Shown here one piece after another: positions 8,309 through 17,432 of a stretch of 58,333 nt of DNA. The stretch is taken from positions 1-58,333 of the forward strand of contig CAYVCX010000010.1 of the NCBI GenBank assembly GCA_964450435.1. The letters run 5' to 3'. Source of the stretch: SKLM01 sp964450435. Its GTDB lineage: Bacteria; Chloroflexota; Anaerolineae; B4-G1. Under the pieces are notes generated by a model. The model made no database searches, had not been told where the DNA came from, and worked only from the letters and a program-made list of their open reading frames with translations. The position numbers and the translations under genes were made by a program. The stretch's first letter is position 1. Each line of letters starts with the position of its first letter.

Positions 8309-9606
8309 TCACCTCTCTCTTCACCACTGCGCGGTCTCAGGACATCCCCGATGTCAAACTCGGTGAAGGCGATCAGCCCTGTAGGGCGGAACATCATGAA
8401 CAGGATGATCATCACGGGGAGCACGACCCACCTCAAGATCTGCAGCGGGCGCAAGATCTCTCGGAGCATCTGAATACCTACTGCCCCCACGATGGAGCCG
8501 ACGACGGAGTTCAGCCCGCCGACATATACCATCGCCAGGACCTCGCTAAGCTTGAGCAGACCAAACGTACCCGGGTTGATGTAGCCCAGGACGTGAGCAA
8601 ACAGCCCGCCGGACACGCCCGCCCAGAAGGCGGCGAAGAGGAAGGCTACCATCTTGGTGCGACGAGTGTTGATCGTCAGGTGACCGGCGGCAATCTCATC
8701 ATCGCGCACGGCGCCCGCCGCCCTGCCCAACGTGGAGCGCACGAAGTTATGGATGATGGCTACCGACATTACCGTCGCCACGAACACCACCGACAGCGGC
8801 GCCCATTGAGGCTGGTTCATGAACCCCCTGGGACCGCCGATGCTCTCCAGGTTCTCGATGAGGCTCTTCACGATGAAGGTGAAAGCCAGGGAGATGATAG
8901 CCAGGTAATCGCCCCTGGTCCTGAACGATGGAATGGCCACCGCCAGCGCGCCCACCGAAGCGCTCAGACCACCGGCGATAAGGGCCAGGGGGAACAGAAA
9001 CGGTCCCAGGCTCGGGGGAAGCAGCGCGTTGCCAAAAACGTCATCGTCCACAAACAATAGCACGGTGACAATCGATGTGACGTAAGCTCCCAGCGCCATG
9101 AATCCCGGATGCGAACACGAGAACTCGCCCAGATAACCGTTGATGACGTTCAGGCTCAGCGTTGTCATCACGGCAATGAACGTCAGCCTAAGCACCAGGA
9201 CTCGATAGTCGTTGAGGGTTCCCCAAAGATGTAGCGCACTGTAGACGAGCGCCAGATGGAAGAGGAGCGAGACGATCGTTGACAGGCCGAGGAGCCCGCC
9301 CGCAATCCGATTCGTCCATCGGTCTGTCAGGCGAGCTACCAGGACGGTGGGCAGCAAGTAGATGAGTAGCACGTATACGACTGCGCTCGGTATCAGCGTG
9401 GGCGTCTTGATCATGATCCGAAAGCCGAATAGAGCCGGCGGTCTGGACATACCCAACGCCCGGGCTAGTGGGCCGCCAATCGTCAGTTCCAGTGAGACGG
9501 CGATTAGAGCTCCCAGAAGCCAGCCTAGCAGAGGGACCTGACTCAGTCGCTCCCGCCAGCTCTGCAGAAGGGGGTTGTTTCCTATTATCTTCAGGATGGG
9601 TGCCAT
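8305..9606 (-). CDS. livM: Branched-chain amino-acid ABC transporter permease LivM
   Basis: Membrane permease of 433 aa. About four hydrophobic segments fill residues 1-150 ahead of the conserved LivM core, which begins around L-S-L-N-V-I-N-G-Y-L-G-E-F-S. The R-T-R-G-D-Y-L-A-I-I-S-L-A-F and V-R-D-D-E-I-A-A coupling regions face the ATPases. The N-terminal extension makes it longer than a minimal LivM (about 320 aa) but similar to the E. coli protein. AAGGAG lies upstream of the ATG. Confidence 0.92.
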   Translation of the reverse strand: MAPILKIIGNNPLLQSWRERLSQVPLLGWLLGALIAVSLELTIGGPLARALGMSRPPALFGFRIMIKTPTLIPSAVVYVLLIYLLPTVLVARLTDRWTNRIAGGLLGLSTIVSLLFHLALVYSALHLWGTLNDYRVLVLRLTFIAVMTTLSLNVINGYLGEFSCSHPGFMALGAYVTSIVTVLLFVDDDVFGNALLPPSLGPFLFPLALIAGGLSASVGALAVAIPSFRTRGDYLAIISLAFTFIVKSLIENLESIGGPRGFMNQPQWAPLSVVFVATVMSVAIIHNFVRSTLGRAAGAVRDDEIAAGHLTINTRRTKMVAFLFAAFWAGVSGGLFAHVLGYINPGTFGLLKLSEVLAMVYVGGLNSVVGSIVGAVGIQMLREILRPLQILRWVVLPVMIILFMMFRPTGLIAFTEFDIGDVLRPRSGEERGE

Positions 9607-9637
9607 GGTATGTCTCCTTCGTTCTTCATTGGTGTTG

Positions 9638-10567
9638 CTACAGGCGCAGCTGGGCGCTAAAGGCCTCGCCGAAGAAGCCGTGTGGCCGGAAGGTCAAGAT
9701 CAGCAGAATGATCGAGTAAGCGATCAGATCGCGGAAGGTAGAGGGGAAGATAGCCGCCACAAAAATCTCAATGAACCCCAGCAGGAAGCCCGCCAGGGCT
9801 GCGCCCAACACTGAGCCTCGCCCACCCAGAATGGCGGCCACGAATGCCTTCCAGCCGACGAGGACACCCATGTAAGGTTCGAGGACCGGGTAGGCGATGC
9901 CAAAGAAAATGCCAGCCGCCGCCGCCAGTGCCGACCCAATCGCAAAGGTCAGCGCAGCGATGGTGTTGATCGACACCCCCATCAGCGGGACGACGGCGAA
10001 GTCGTAGGCCATGGCACGCATCGCCATTCCCCACTTGGTCCTCTGCACGAACTGGTGAAGACCGATCATAAGCAACAGCGAAAGCCCAACAATCATAATC
10101 TTGGTGTTGGTCAAGCTCACCCTCCCCACCTTGTAGGTGACCGTATTGATCAAGCTGGGAAAGTTACGCCGCCGCGCGCCCAACAAGGCCAGGTTGCTGG
10201 TCTCCAGAAAGACGCCCACCATCAAGCCGGTGATCGCCGCCGATGCCCTGGGAGCGCCGCGCAGCGGCCGGTAAGCCACCCGTTCGACGATCATCCCCAC
10301 CACGGCTGTGATCATCATGGCCAGGACAATGGTCAACGCCAGGATTACCCAGTTAGGCAGGGGCAGGATGCCGGTCGCCGCCAATGCCACCAAGCCCGTC
10401 GAGATGAAGAATCCGATGTACGACCCGGTCATAAAGATGTCACCATGGGCGAAATTCCATAGCATGAGAACACCATAGACCATCGAATACCCCAAAGCGA
10501 TCAAGGCGTAGAAGCTCCCCCACTGCAGAGCGTTCACCACGTGCTGGAAGAACTCGTGTATCGTCAC
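9638..10567 (-). CDS. livH: Branched-chain amino-acid ABC transporter permease LivH
   Basis: 309-aa membrane permease. The N-terminal A-L-Q-W-G-S-F-Y-A-L-I-A-L-G-Y-S-M-V-Y-G motif and the following L-W-N-F-A-H-G-D-I-F are diagnostic of LivH. Near the C-terminus, G-G-R-G-S-V-L-G-A and F-R-P-H-G-F-F-G are also typical. It follows livJ after a 228-nt gap with a strong hairpin and precedes livM by 31 nt. Confidence 0.93.
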   Translation of the reverse strand: MTIHEFFQHVVNALQWGSFYALIALGYSMVYGVLMLWNFAHGDIFMTGSYIGFFISTGLVALAATGILPLPNWVILALTIVLAMMITAVVGMIVERVAYRPLRGAPRASAAITGLMVGVFLETSNLALLGARRRNFPSLINTVTYKVGRVSLTNTKIMIVGLSLLLMIGLHQFVQRTKWGMAMRAMAYDFAVVPLMGVSINTIAALTFAIGSALAAAAGIFFGIAYPVLEPYMGVLVGWKAFVAAILGGRGSVLGAALAGFLLGFIEIFVAAIFPSTFRDLIAYSIILLILTFRPHGFFGEAFSAQLRL

Positions 10568-10745
10568 CTTATACCTCCGTCAGCAGAACTGGTTTCTGTA
10601 GCAGTTTACCCTACGGTTCTTCACGCTCGAGCTGGCCCCTTTGTCCGGCGATCGGGCGACAAGCACGTAGAGCGCGGACCCACCAGCAGCACTTCGTGAA
10701 GAGCCACTCATTGTCTTCTAGCTTCCCCGCCAAGATATACCAACC

Positions 10746-10779
10746 AGGAGTGGAGCGAAAGCGACGCCGCTCCACTCCT
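10746..10779 (-). other. Hairpin after livJ
   Basis: Perfect 12-bp stem (10746-10757 with 10768-10779) and a 10-nt loop, starting 17 bp after the livJ stop. There is no T-tract on the minus strand, so it probably protects or processes the mRNA end, which would let the binding protein be made in excess over the membrane subunits, as in other binding-protein operons. Confidence 0.5.
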
Positions 10780-10795
10780 CGGCTAAGGCCCTACA

Positions 10796-11992
10796 CTACT
10801 GTAGTTCCGGGGGGCACGCCATGTCGTAGAACGTAAACTCTTGATCCGGCGTGATCTCCACGACCACCGCGCACTTGATGGGGTCTCCCTCCACCTCGGC
10901 ACCCGCGTACTTCATCAACCCCGTGGCGCCATCCCACCTCTCGATGGCCGCCAACTGATCCCGAATAGCCTGGCGATCCTCCTCCAGGTTGCCGGTCAGC
11001 CCACCCGTTTCCTGGATGGCGTGGAAGAGCATATTGCCGGCATCCCAGGCCAGAGCGGCCACGTCGCCGGGGATATATCCGTACTCATCGTTGTACTTGT
11101 CGATGAACTCCTTGGTGACGCCGGTGGCACCCTTCATCGCGTAGTGGCTGGTGAAGTAAGCGCCGACGCAGTCATCGCCGCACAGCTCCATCAGCTCGGG
11201 AGAGCTCCAGCTGTCGCTTCCCATAATCGGATGGTCCCAGCCCAACTCGTGTGCCTGCTGCACAATCAGGGGAACCTCGTCGTAGTACTGAGGCGTGAAT
11301 AGAAGCTCCGCACCGGATTCGATGATCTTAGTCAGCTGGGAGCTGAAGTCCCTGTCCTTCGTGGTAAAGCTCTCGAAGGCCACCACCTCTATCCCGGCTT
11401 CCTCGGCCCCCTTCTGGAAGAACTCGGCCAGCCCCTTCGGGTAGTCACTGGCCACATCATATAGCACCGCCACCTTGTCCACGCCAAACTCATCCTTGGC
11501 GAACGTGGCCGCCACTTTCCCCTGATACGGGTCGATGAAGCAGGCCCGGAAGACCCACGGCCGATCCATTGTTGTCCGCGGGTTTGTGGACCAGGGGCTG
11601 ATGTTCGGGCACTCATAGCGATTCGCGACCTCTCCCATCGGGACGGCCTGCTTGCTCGAGTAGGACCCGATGAGCGCCAGAACCTCGTCCTCGGTGATCA
11701 GTTTCGTTGCCGCCGAGACCGCGGACTCCGCTTTGGCCTCGTTGTCCTCGTGGAGCAGTTCGATCTCGTAGGTCGCGTCCCCGACCGTCAGCTCACCTCC
11801 CATTTCCTTCACCAGCAAGTCCAGGGCAAACTTCCCCTCCTCGCCTACCTTGGGAATGTCGCCGGTGAGAGGCACCACGCTCCCAATCCTGATTGTGCCG
11901 CCGTAGGCCGCCCCTCCACCGGGCTGGCACCCGACGAGAAAGGCCGCCACGAACGATACAGTCAGTCCCAGGCTGATGATCTTCCTAGCCAT
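10796..11992 (-). CDS. livJ: Branched-chain amino-acid ABC transporter substrate-binding lipoprotein
   Basis: 398-aa lipoprotein. The signal peptide ends in the lipobox F-L-V-G-C (Cys22), so the mature protein is lipid-anchored outside the membrane. The periplasmic-binding-protein type 1 fold starts at I-R-I-G-S-V-V-P-L-T-G-D; A-L-I-G-S-Y-S-S-K-Q and S-D-S-W-S-S-P are ligand-site segments. GGAGG precedes the ATG. It is the first gene of the liv operon, about 590 nt downstream of a consensus promoter. The ligand may be a branched-chain amino acid or another amide compound, because this family is broad. Confidence 0.9.
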   Translation of the reverse strand: MARKIISLGLTVSFVAAFLVGCQPGGGAAYGGTIRIGSVVPLTGDIPKVGEEGKFALDLLVKEMGGELTVGDATYEIELLHEDNEAKAESAVSAATKLITEDEVLALIGSYSSKQAVPMGEVANRYECPNISPWSTNPRTTMDRPWVFRACFIDPYQGKVAATFAKDEFGVDKVAVLYDVASDYPKGLAEFFQKGAEEAGIEVVAFESFTTKDRDFSSQLTKIIESGAELLFTPQYYDEVPLIVQQAHELGWDHPIMGSDSWSSPELMELCGDDCVGAYFTSHYAMKGATGVTKEFIDKYNDEYGYIPGDVAALAWDAGNMLFHAIQETGGLTGNLEEDRQAIRDQLAAIERWDGATGLMKYAGAEVEGDPIKCAVVVEITPDQEFTFYDMACPPELQ

Positions 11993-12585
11993 CTTATTCG
12001 TCCTCCTTACATACTGATTGAGAGAAGCGTATACGGGGCCAACAAACGGTTCTTGGAATAGCGCTCACCTCCCTTCTTCGTCTGGGAAATCGGATGGTCA
12101 CCAAGGAGCAACATTATCGGTGATCCCTGTGCGCTCCGAACCTGACACTGCCCGCCACATGAGCGGGCAACGGCGATGCTAGACCTGCTGACGGCTGCAG
12201 GGGCTGGACGTGCAGGCAGGGAGGCGGGGATTCCGGGAACACTGCGGCACCTCCGTCAGATAGTGCAGGACAGCCTGGGATCTCAACGCCCGCCTCCCTT
12301 TCGGTGTGGTCGCGGTCGGCGAAGGCCATACGATGATGTCCCCAACGGGAGACAGAGGTCGCGACAGGCACAGGCAACATGCGTAAATCGCATCGGGGCC
12401 CACGAGGCCCTTCTGCGGACACGGAACATCGCGAAGGTTACGCCCATCTCTGCACGATCCGAAAACGCTGTCCAGAGACATAGAAAGATCGCGCTTCCAC
12501 CGGCCGATGAGTATCTACCAGCCCAGGCATCACTGTCCACCTGCTGCAGCGATCAGTGCGATGCGGCATTCTGAGGCATGTAGTG
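11993..12585 (-). other. Long untranslated leader of the livJ operon
   Basis: From the promoter at 12586-12614 to the livJ ATG there are about 587 nt without a recognisable gene. A 10-bp inverted repeat (12219-12228 with 12289-12298) can fold a large hairpin on either strand. I searched by eye for a T-box core, glycine riboswitch and SRP or RNase P core motifs and found none. It could be a regulatory leader or a separate RNA. Confidence 0.4.
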
Positions 12586-12614
12586 ATTATACGAGAGCCC
12601 CTGTAGAATGTCAA
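12586..12614 (-). promoter_or_regulatory. Consensus sigma-70 promoter upstream of livJ
   Basis: On the minus strand TTGACA (12614-12609), a 17-nt spacer and TATAAT (12591-12586): a full consensus match. Start of transcription would be near 12579. Confidence 0.75.
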
Positions 12615-12820
12615 ACCATGTCACCCGCTGCACGCGACGGAGCTCAGCAGATCCTGACTCGCCCCCGCCTGCCAGATCGTCGCTTGCGTCTCGAGGGCGG
12701 TCTCGACTGAGCGAGAACCTGGGAAGACGCCCGCAGGGACGGGCGGAGACGGGGGTGTGTGTCGCTTCCTGCTGTCGCACATGTTGTGGCCCTGTTGCGG
12801 CAGCCCTGTAGCGCTTCAAC

Positions 12821-12849
12821 TTGACAGAGTGACCGACCGTCCGTAGAAT
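12821..12849 (+). promoter_or_regulatory. Sigma-70 promoter of the SUMF-like gene
   Basis: TTGACA (12821-12826), 17-nt spacer, TAGAAT (12844-12849). The transcript would start near 12856, about 26 nt before the ATG. It diverges from the livJ promoter. Confidence 0.7.
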
Positions 12850-12881
12850 GCTCAAGCGGTTGTAGGTTGTTCCTATTGACT

Positions 12882-13721
12882 ATGAGCGAGAGACGACATC
12901 CCTGGTTCCTGACCACGGCCATCGGTCTGTCGCTGGCCCTGGTGTTCCTGGTGATCATTGCCAGGTTTCCCTTCGACTCCCCTTCTCTCACTACGCCGTA
13001 TTCCGAGCTGTCTTCACGGATGGTCTTCATCCCTGCCGGCGAATTCCGCATGGGGACCCTGGAAGGTCACCCGGACGAGAGTCCGCCTCACTCGATCTAC
13101 TTGGAATCCTTTTACATGGACAGACACGAGGTCACGAACCAGCAGTATCTTCAGTTCTTCCAATCAGCGACCGGGGAGTGTGGAGACCGTACCTGTTTGG
13201 ACACAGAGGCCGAGAGTCCCGATAGCCGCATAGTGTATCAAGACGGCCGCTTCCAGGTCGAGGAGGGATACGAGCGACATCCGGTCACGCTGGTGAGCTG
13301 GTACGGAGCGCAGGCCTACTGCCAACATCACGGGAAACGGCTTCCAACCGAGGCGGAATGGGAAAAGGCTGCCCGAGGACCCGACGGCCGCACGTACCCC
13401 TGGGGCGACCTCCTGGATCGGGCCAGGCTGAACGCTGGTAGCCGCGTAGGCGAGACCACACCGGTGGGCAGCTATCCCGCTGGCAGGAGCCCTTACGGAG
13501 TGGATGACCTGGCCGGCAACGTGTGGGAATGGACCGCCGACTGGTATGAGGCCTATCCCGCCAGCTCCTACCACTCCCCGTTCTTCGGGGAGAAGTATAA
13601 GGTGCTACGAGGCGGCTCCTGGAACCATCCCGATCTTGACGCCCGGACGACCCAACGAGATCTTGCGCATCCTGCGCGCCGCATCCACGTCGTCGGGTTC
13701 CGGTGCGCAAGAAGCCCTTGA
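12882..13721 (+). CDS. Sulfatase-modifying-factor (SUMF1/FGE-fold) domain protein, membrane-anchored
   Basis: 279 aa. One hydrophobic segment (about residues 8-26) anchors the protein or serves as a signal. The rest is one SUMF/FGE-sulfatase domain: F-I-P-A-G-E-F-R-M-G, H-E-V-T-N-Q-Q-Y, L-P-T-E-A-E-W-E-K-A-A-R-G, W-G, G-N-V-W-E-W-T and R-G-G-S-W. The cysteine pair that real formylglycine-generating enzymes carry after R-G-G-S-W is absent: the segment reads N-H-P-D-L-D-A-R. It is therefore probably a non-catalytic member, perhaps a binding or sensory domain outside the cell. A TTG at 12867 is an alternative start. No sulfatase gene is nearby. Confidence 0.82.
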   Translation: MSERRHPWFLTTAIGLSLALVFLVIIARFPFDSPSLTTPYSELSSRMVFIPAGEFRMGTLEGHPDESPPHSIYLESFYMDRHEVTNQQYLQFFQSATGECGDRTCLDTEAESPDSRIVYQDGRFQVEEGYERHPVTLVSWYGAQAYCQHHGKRLPTEAEWEKAARGPDGRTYPWGDLLDRARLNAGSRVGETTPVGSYPAGRSPYGVDDLAGNVWEWTADWYEAYPASSYHSPFFGEKYKVLRGGSWNHPDLDARTTQRDLAHPARRIHVVGFRCARSP

Positions 13722-13769
13722 AGTCCTGTCCACTCCATGGTCGTTGACCTGATGTTGGACTCTAGTACG

Positions 13770-14412
13770 ATGGCCTGGCTCAACCACCTTGTCTCACAAC
13801 GCATTATGGACGTCCCACCATCTGGGCTCCGCCGGTCCCTCAATATCGCCGCCACGACGAAGGACGCGATCAGCCTGGCCGTCGGCGAGCCGGACTTCGA
13901 CACGCCGGAGCCCATCACTCAGGCCTGCATCGAGTCGCTGAAACAGCGTGGGACGCGCTACAGCTCGACCTCGGGTCTGGTGGAGCTGCGCCGTGCCGGC
14001 CGAGATCCCGGGGCAACTGCGAGAAGTGCATCAGTACCCCATTACGTGCACGCCGACCGTCCCCCAGGACGCGGCCCTAGACAACCTTCGCCAGGAAGAG
14101 CCTTCCGTACAGGAAACGGCAGCTACGTCCGGCCGGCGCCGCCGACTCATTGGCAGTGCGGTCAATGACCCGGGCCTGGACTGCCTTAAGCCCCGGGGCA
14201 GGCTCTGCGCTTTCGCCTCTACCCGTATCACGGGGATGGGCGAAACTCAGTTCGGGGAGGGCCTCCTCCACGAGGGGCGGCTGGCCGTCGCCCCCGGCAG
14301 CACCTTTGGCGACGTGCGAGAGGATCACATCCGCTGCTCCCACGCGAGGGCTTGCGAGAGGAGCGAAGGGACGCTGGAGCGGCTTCAGCGGTTCGTGCGG
14401 CGGCACGGCTGA
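13770..14412 (+). pseudogene. Class I/II PLP aminotransferase, internally deleted and frameshifted
   Basis: The first 70 or so codons give a good aminotransferase N-terminus (S-L-A-V-G-E-P-D-F-D-T-P-E-P, then R-Y-S-S-T-S-G-L-V-E-L-R). The frame is then lost near 13990. The other frame resumes with garbled sequence and a recognisable C-terminus (H-E-G-R-L-A-V-A-P-G-S-T-F-G then L-E-R-L-Q-R-F-V). The core with the PLP lysine is missing, since the whole locus spans only 640 bp against about 1170 for an intact gene. The functional ancestor was probably an aspartate-type aminotransferase. Confidence 0.8.
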
Positions 14413-15033
14413 TCGCGCCGGAGCCCCTGCGTCGTGGTCTGAACGTGAAACGCGGCGTGTGACGTTGCGTATTCCTCCGTCGGAGGACCACGTGCCCTCC
14501 GTCATCTGCCAGATGCCATCGCCAGACTATCCCATCAGGTCTTCACTCCCCTCATTTGCTGAGGATGCTCTTTCGAGCGATATCAGGCCGTGGTGCGAAG
14601 CCACCCGGACACGGTCTAATGCGCGAGATCGCCGCGGGAGCGGCCAGCTGCTGCGCCGGGCACGTCTGCGCGCCGACGTCGCGTGCCCGCGGTCGGGTTC
14701 ACCGACTTGAAGCACTGTTCCTTCGTCTTCATGCCATGCTCCCGTTGTCGCTTGCCTGGTAATGGCTTCAGCGAGTGCCGTTGACGTGCTGTGGCACCCA
14801 CCTCCGAAAAGATGCTCGCGTGGCCCGGTTCTCTCACCACCGGCCTGACCTGGCCGGTATCCGGCGATGCCTCGCCTGGCTGCTTCCTCAGCCAGCGAGA
14901 TGCAGATGCCGTGTTTTCGTCACTCTTCCAATGGAACGCCAGGAGGCGGCAATCCTCTTGGAGCGTTGTTCGACCCGCCGACTCTGTGCTATGAACGCCT
15001 CAGTGGACCGTGACCCTTCTCTCTCTGTCGCGT
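14413..15033. other. Gene-free stretch between two pseudogenes
   Basis: No supported gene, tRNA or promoter was seen. Given the decayed genes on both sides it is probably eroded coding sequence. Confidence 0.4.
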
Positions 15034-15516
15034 CTACCCTTGACCGTTTGGCACGAAGTTCAGCAGACGCTCCCCGTCAGCGTACCAGATTCTCAGCTGG
15101 CTGTCCCTCAACTCGAACTCGCCCGCCGTCTCCAAGGCCCGGAGATACGCCTGTTACTGTTCCATGGCCCCGACACCAGGACAAGCAATCTCCGTGAAGA
15201 TGATCTCCGTGAATGAAATCATCCCATCGGCGATCTCGTACCGGGCCCCGAACGCGTTGCAGCCGCCGGAACCGCGCGCCTGACCATCTTCTTGGAACTC
15301 CAAAGTGAGCTCGGTCTCCGCCATGACTGGTATTTCAGCCCGGGGCTCGCCGTAAGACACCAGCCGCTAGCTGGTGTTTACCAGCATATCCTCAGAATCG
15401 GCGTTCCGGTCGTTGCCCAGGCCGGGCAGTCCGTCGGCCATCCGTGCGCAGCCCGAGGCCGTCAGGATCAACACACCAACCACCACGTAAACCCAACGTC
15501 TACCCAAGATTTCCAT
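15034..15516 (-). pseudogene. META-domain (HslJ-like) lipoprotein, two in-frame stops
   Basis: The frame starts at ATG 15516 with a signal peptide and lipobox T-A-S-G-C. A META domain follows: R-L-V-S-Y-G-E-P, G-S-G-G-C-N-A-F-G, E-I-A-C-P, A-M-E-Q. TAG at 15367-15369 stands where the family usually has Trp before R-L-V-S-Y, and TAA at 15154-15156 interrupts the E-Q-x-Q-A-Y-L segment. Reading through both gives a complete C-terminus ending at TAG 15034-15036. The stops are of two kinds and neither is UGA, so recoding is unlikely and the gene is dead. Confidence 0.75.
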
Positions 15517-15800
15517 CGTTCCCTCCCCGGGAGACCATCGGAACCGCACCCCGCTGCCGTTGCACCCCGCAGACGGAGTCACACGTAACACGATACCAGA
15601 GAACGACGCTTTGTCCTCTCGGTTCATCCAACCTCCGCGTCTGGTCGGTCAGCTTCTCCTCTCGGCCAATGCTGCAGGACCACGCCCGGAACCCGCTCCA
15701 CAGATCCGATGGCTTCCCGGAATCCTCATTCTAGTCCCCCACCGCCTGTTATCCCAAATCCGCGCCCCATATCCCAAATGATATCGCAAAGCATCCTGGA

Positions 15801-15829
15801 TTGACACAGGCTCTGCCCTGTGCTATACT
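15801..15829 (+). promoter_or_regulatory. Sigma-70 promoter upstream of lspA
   Basis: TTGACA (15801-15806), 17-nt spacer, TATACT (15824-15829). Transcription would start near 15836. Confidence 0.7.
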
Positions 15830-16257
15830 GACTCTTGCTGAACCCGCGCCTGTAATCTCTCGCCGACCGGGATCAGGCCGTAAGAAGTCATTAACCGCAA
15901 GCGGCATACCGCAGCGCGCCGCTCTCCGACGCCGTGACCGTCCCCGCGCCAGCTCCTTATGTTTGTTCCGTACAAAAAATGCTTGCTGGAAACAAACTGT
16001 CCCCACGGACGGATATCATCGAAGGAGCTTTCCGGCTCACCTCAAGCCCGTTGCGCACCGACCATCTGGTACCCACACACCAGGGAGCCTCACGCCAACC
16101 TGCGGATTTTCCAATCCCGGGATCGCCGGGCGCCTGATGATTTCCATCAGCGTTGTCGATAGTTGCACGAAGGAAATGTCCGCCAGGCTCGGCGGCCGCC
16201 AGCGCCCCGATGCCGTCGAGCGCGACCAGGAGTTGCCCTTGCTGGAGGGCTAGGGTC
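15830..16257 (+). other. Leader region between promoter and lspA
   Basis: About 420 nt with no recognisable gene. A small hairpin (CTGATG 16134-16139 with CATCAG 16145-16150) is visible. It may be an untranslated leader, or hold a short gene I do not recognise. Confidence 0.35.
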
Positions 16258-16770
16258 GTGCTTATACGTCGCCGCGCGGTGCTCTTGTCCCTCGTCATCG
16301 GCCTGGTCGTGACGGTGGATCAGCTTACTAAGGTCGCCACCCGCGTGTACCTCGCGCCCCGCCCGCCGATCGCCCTCATGGGCGGGATCGTCCGCTTCGC
16401 CCACAGCGAGAACGTGGGGGCTTTCCTCGGCCTGGGCGCTGCATTCCCGCCCGCCGTACGCTTCCTCGTGTTCGGCGTCCTTTCGGGCGCGCTTCTCCTG
16501 GGCGTGACCGCCTACGTGTTCACAGATCGGGGTCTAACCCGGCGCGATGTCGTCGCTGCCTCCCTCATCATCGGGGGCGGGTTGGGCAACCTCATCGACC
16601 GGGCTCTGCGCAGTGGACGCGTGACCGACTTCGTCAGCATCGGGATCGGTCCGCTGCGCACCGGAATCTTCAACGTGGCTGACGTGGCGATCGTGGTGGG
16701 TGTCGGCTGGTTCCTCGTCTCGCTGGCTCTCGGGGTGCCAGGGCCGTCGCGGCCCGACGATGGCGGCTAG
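16258..16770 (+). CDS. lspA: Lipoprotein signal peptidase (SPase II)
   Basis: Aspartic peptidase in the membrane that cuts signal peptides of prolipoproteins just before the lipidated Cys. 170 aa with four membrane segments. Motifs: D-Q-L-T-K near residue 21, N-V-G-A-F-L-G, the first catalytic Asp region G-N-L-I-D-R, and the second F-N-V-A-D-V-A-I. GTG 16258 is chosen because it follows GGAGGG and gives the short cytoplasmic N-terminus typical of the family; longer in-frame readings are unlike LspA. The window encodes several lipoprotein substrates (LivJ, the rhodanese, the 57591 lipoprotein). Confidence 0.92.
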   Translation: MLIRRRAVLLSLVIGLVVTVDQLTKVATRVYLAPRPPIALMGGIVRFAHSENVGAFLGLGAAFPPAVRFLVFGVLSGALLLGVTAYVFTDRGLTRRDVVAASLIIGGGLGNLIDRALRSGRVTDFVSIGIGPLRTGIFNVADVAIVVGVGWFLVSLALGVPGPSRPDDGG

Positions 16771-17432
16771 TTTCACGAAAGCGGCCGCCTGGAAACCCGA
16801 CCCTCTTTTTCGGCGGGGCAGTTCACTCATATGCGCTGCCTCGGTAGTCAGGAGGACGTGGGGCCGGGAAAGCTGCGCCGGGTACTGTACCACGCACGCC
16901 CTTTCCGAAGCGGTGTCCTGGGTTGAAAAGGCGGGTGGGCTTGGTTCAGGAGCAGTTGGAGTTTGGTTGCAGCGAACGTCAGCGACGGAGCGAGTCAGCC
17001 GGCCCGCGCCGTTGCAGAGGGTTCTCTCCATCCCGCGGGCTGGACAGCGTGCATTGATGAGTTGTGGCTGAACATGGCGTCAATCGTGGTTGCATTGCCG
17101 GCGGGCTGCCCATTGACGGCCGCAAGCGATCCTCGATCGGCGAAGGGACGACTCAGCTGGTCGGAGCGGCCTTACACTGGCAGAGCCGGTGACCTGGGCC
17201 GTGTGATCCAGGCACCTGCTTGACTCCGGTCTCGGTCAAGCGGACGTCCGGCTCCCTCTCCAATACCCGCTTGCAGCCGCGGCTGTGGAATACGTAGTTC
17301 GACCCCAGTCGAGGGTCTCGGCGGGTACAATCTCTCCGGAGCCGGGATCCCATCGAGGTGTTGGGTCCCCCTCTGGTTCCTCTTCCTCTCGTCCCTGTTT
17401 TCCTGGTCCCCGGGGGGCGACTTGCGAGATGT
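16771..17432. other. Convergent intergenic region, nothing recognised
   Basis: About 660 nt between the ends of lspA (+) and thiI (-). Frames crossing it show no family motif, and I see no tRNA or T-tract terminator. Confidence 0.45.

Noticed and set aside
12120..12580. T-box leader for livJ
   Set aside because: No AGGGTGG-N-ACCGCG core is present; GGAGGTGCCGCAG near 12250 (minus) is too different.
15154..15369. Stop-codon recoding in the META-domain lipoprotein
   Set aside because: The two interruptions are TAG and TAA, not UGA, and no hairpin follows; simple decay explains them.
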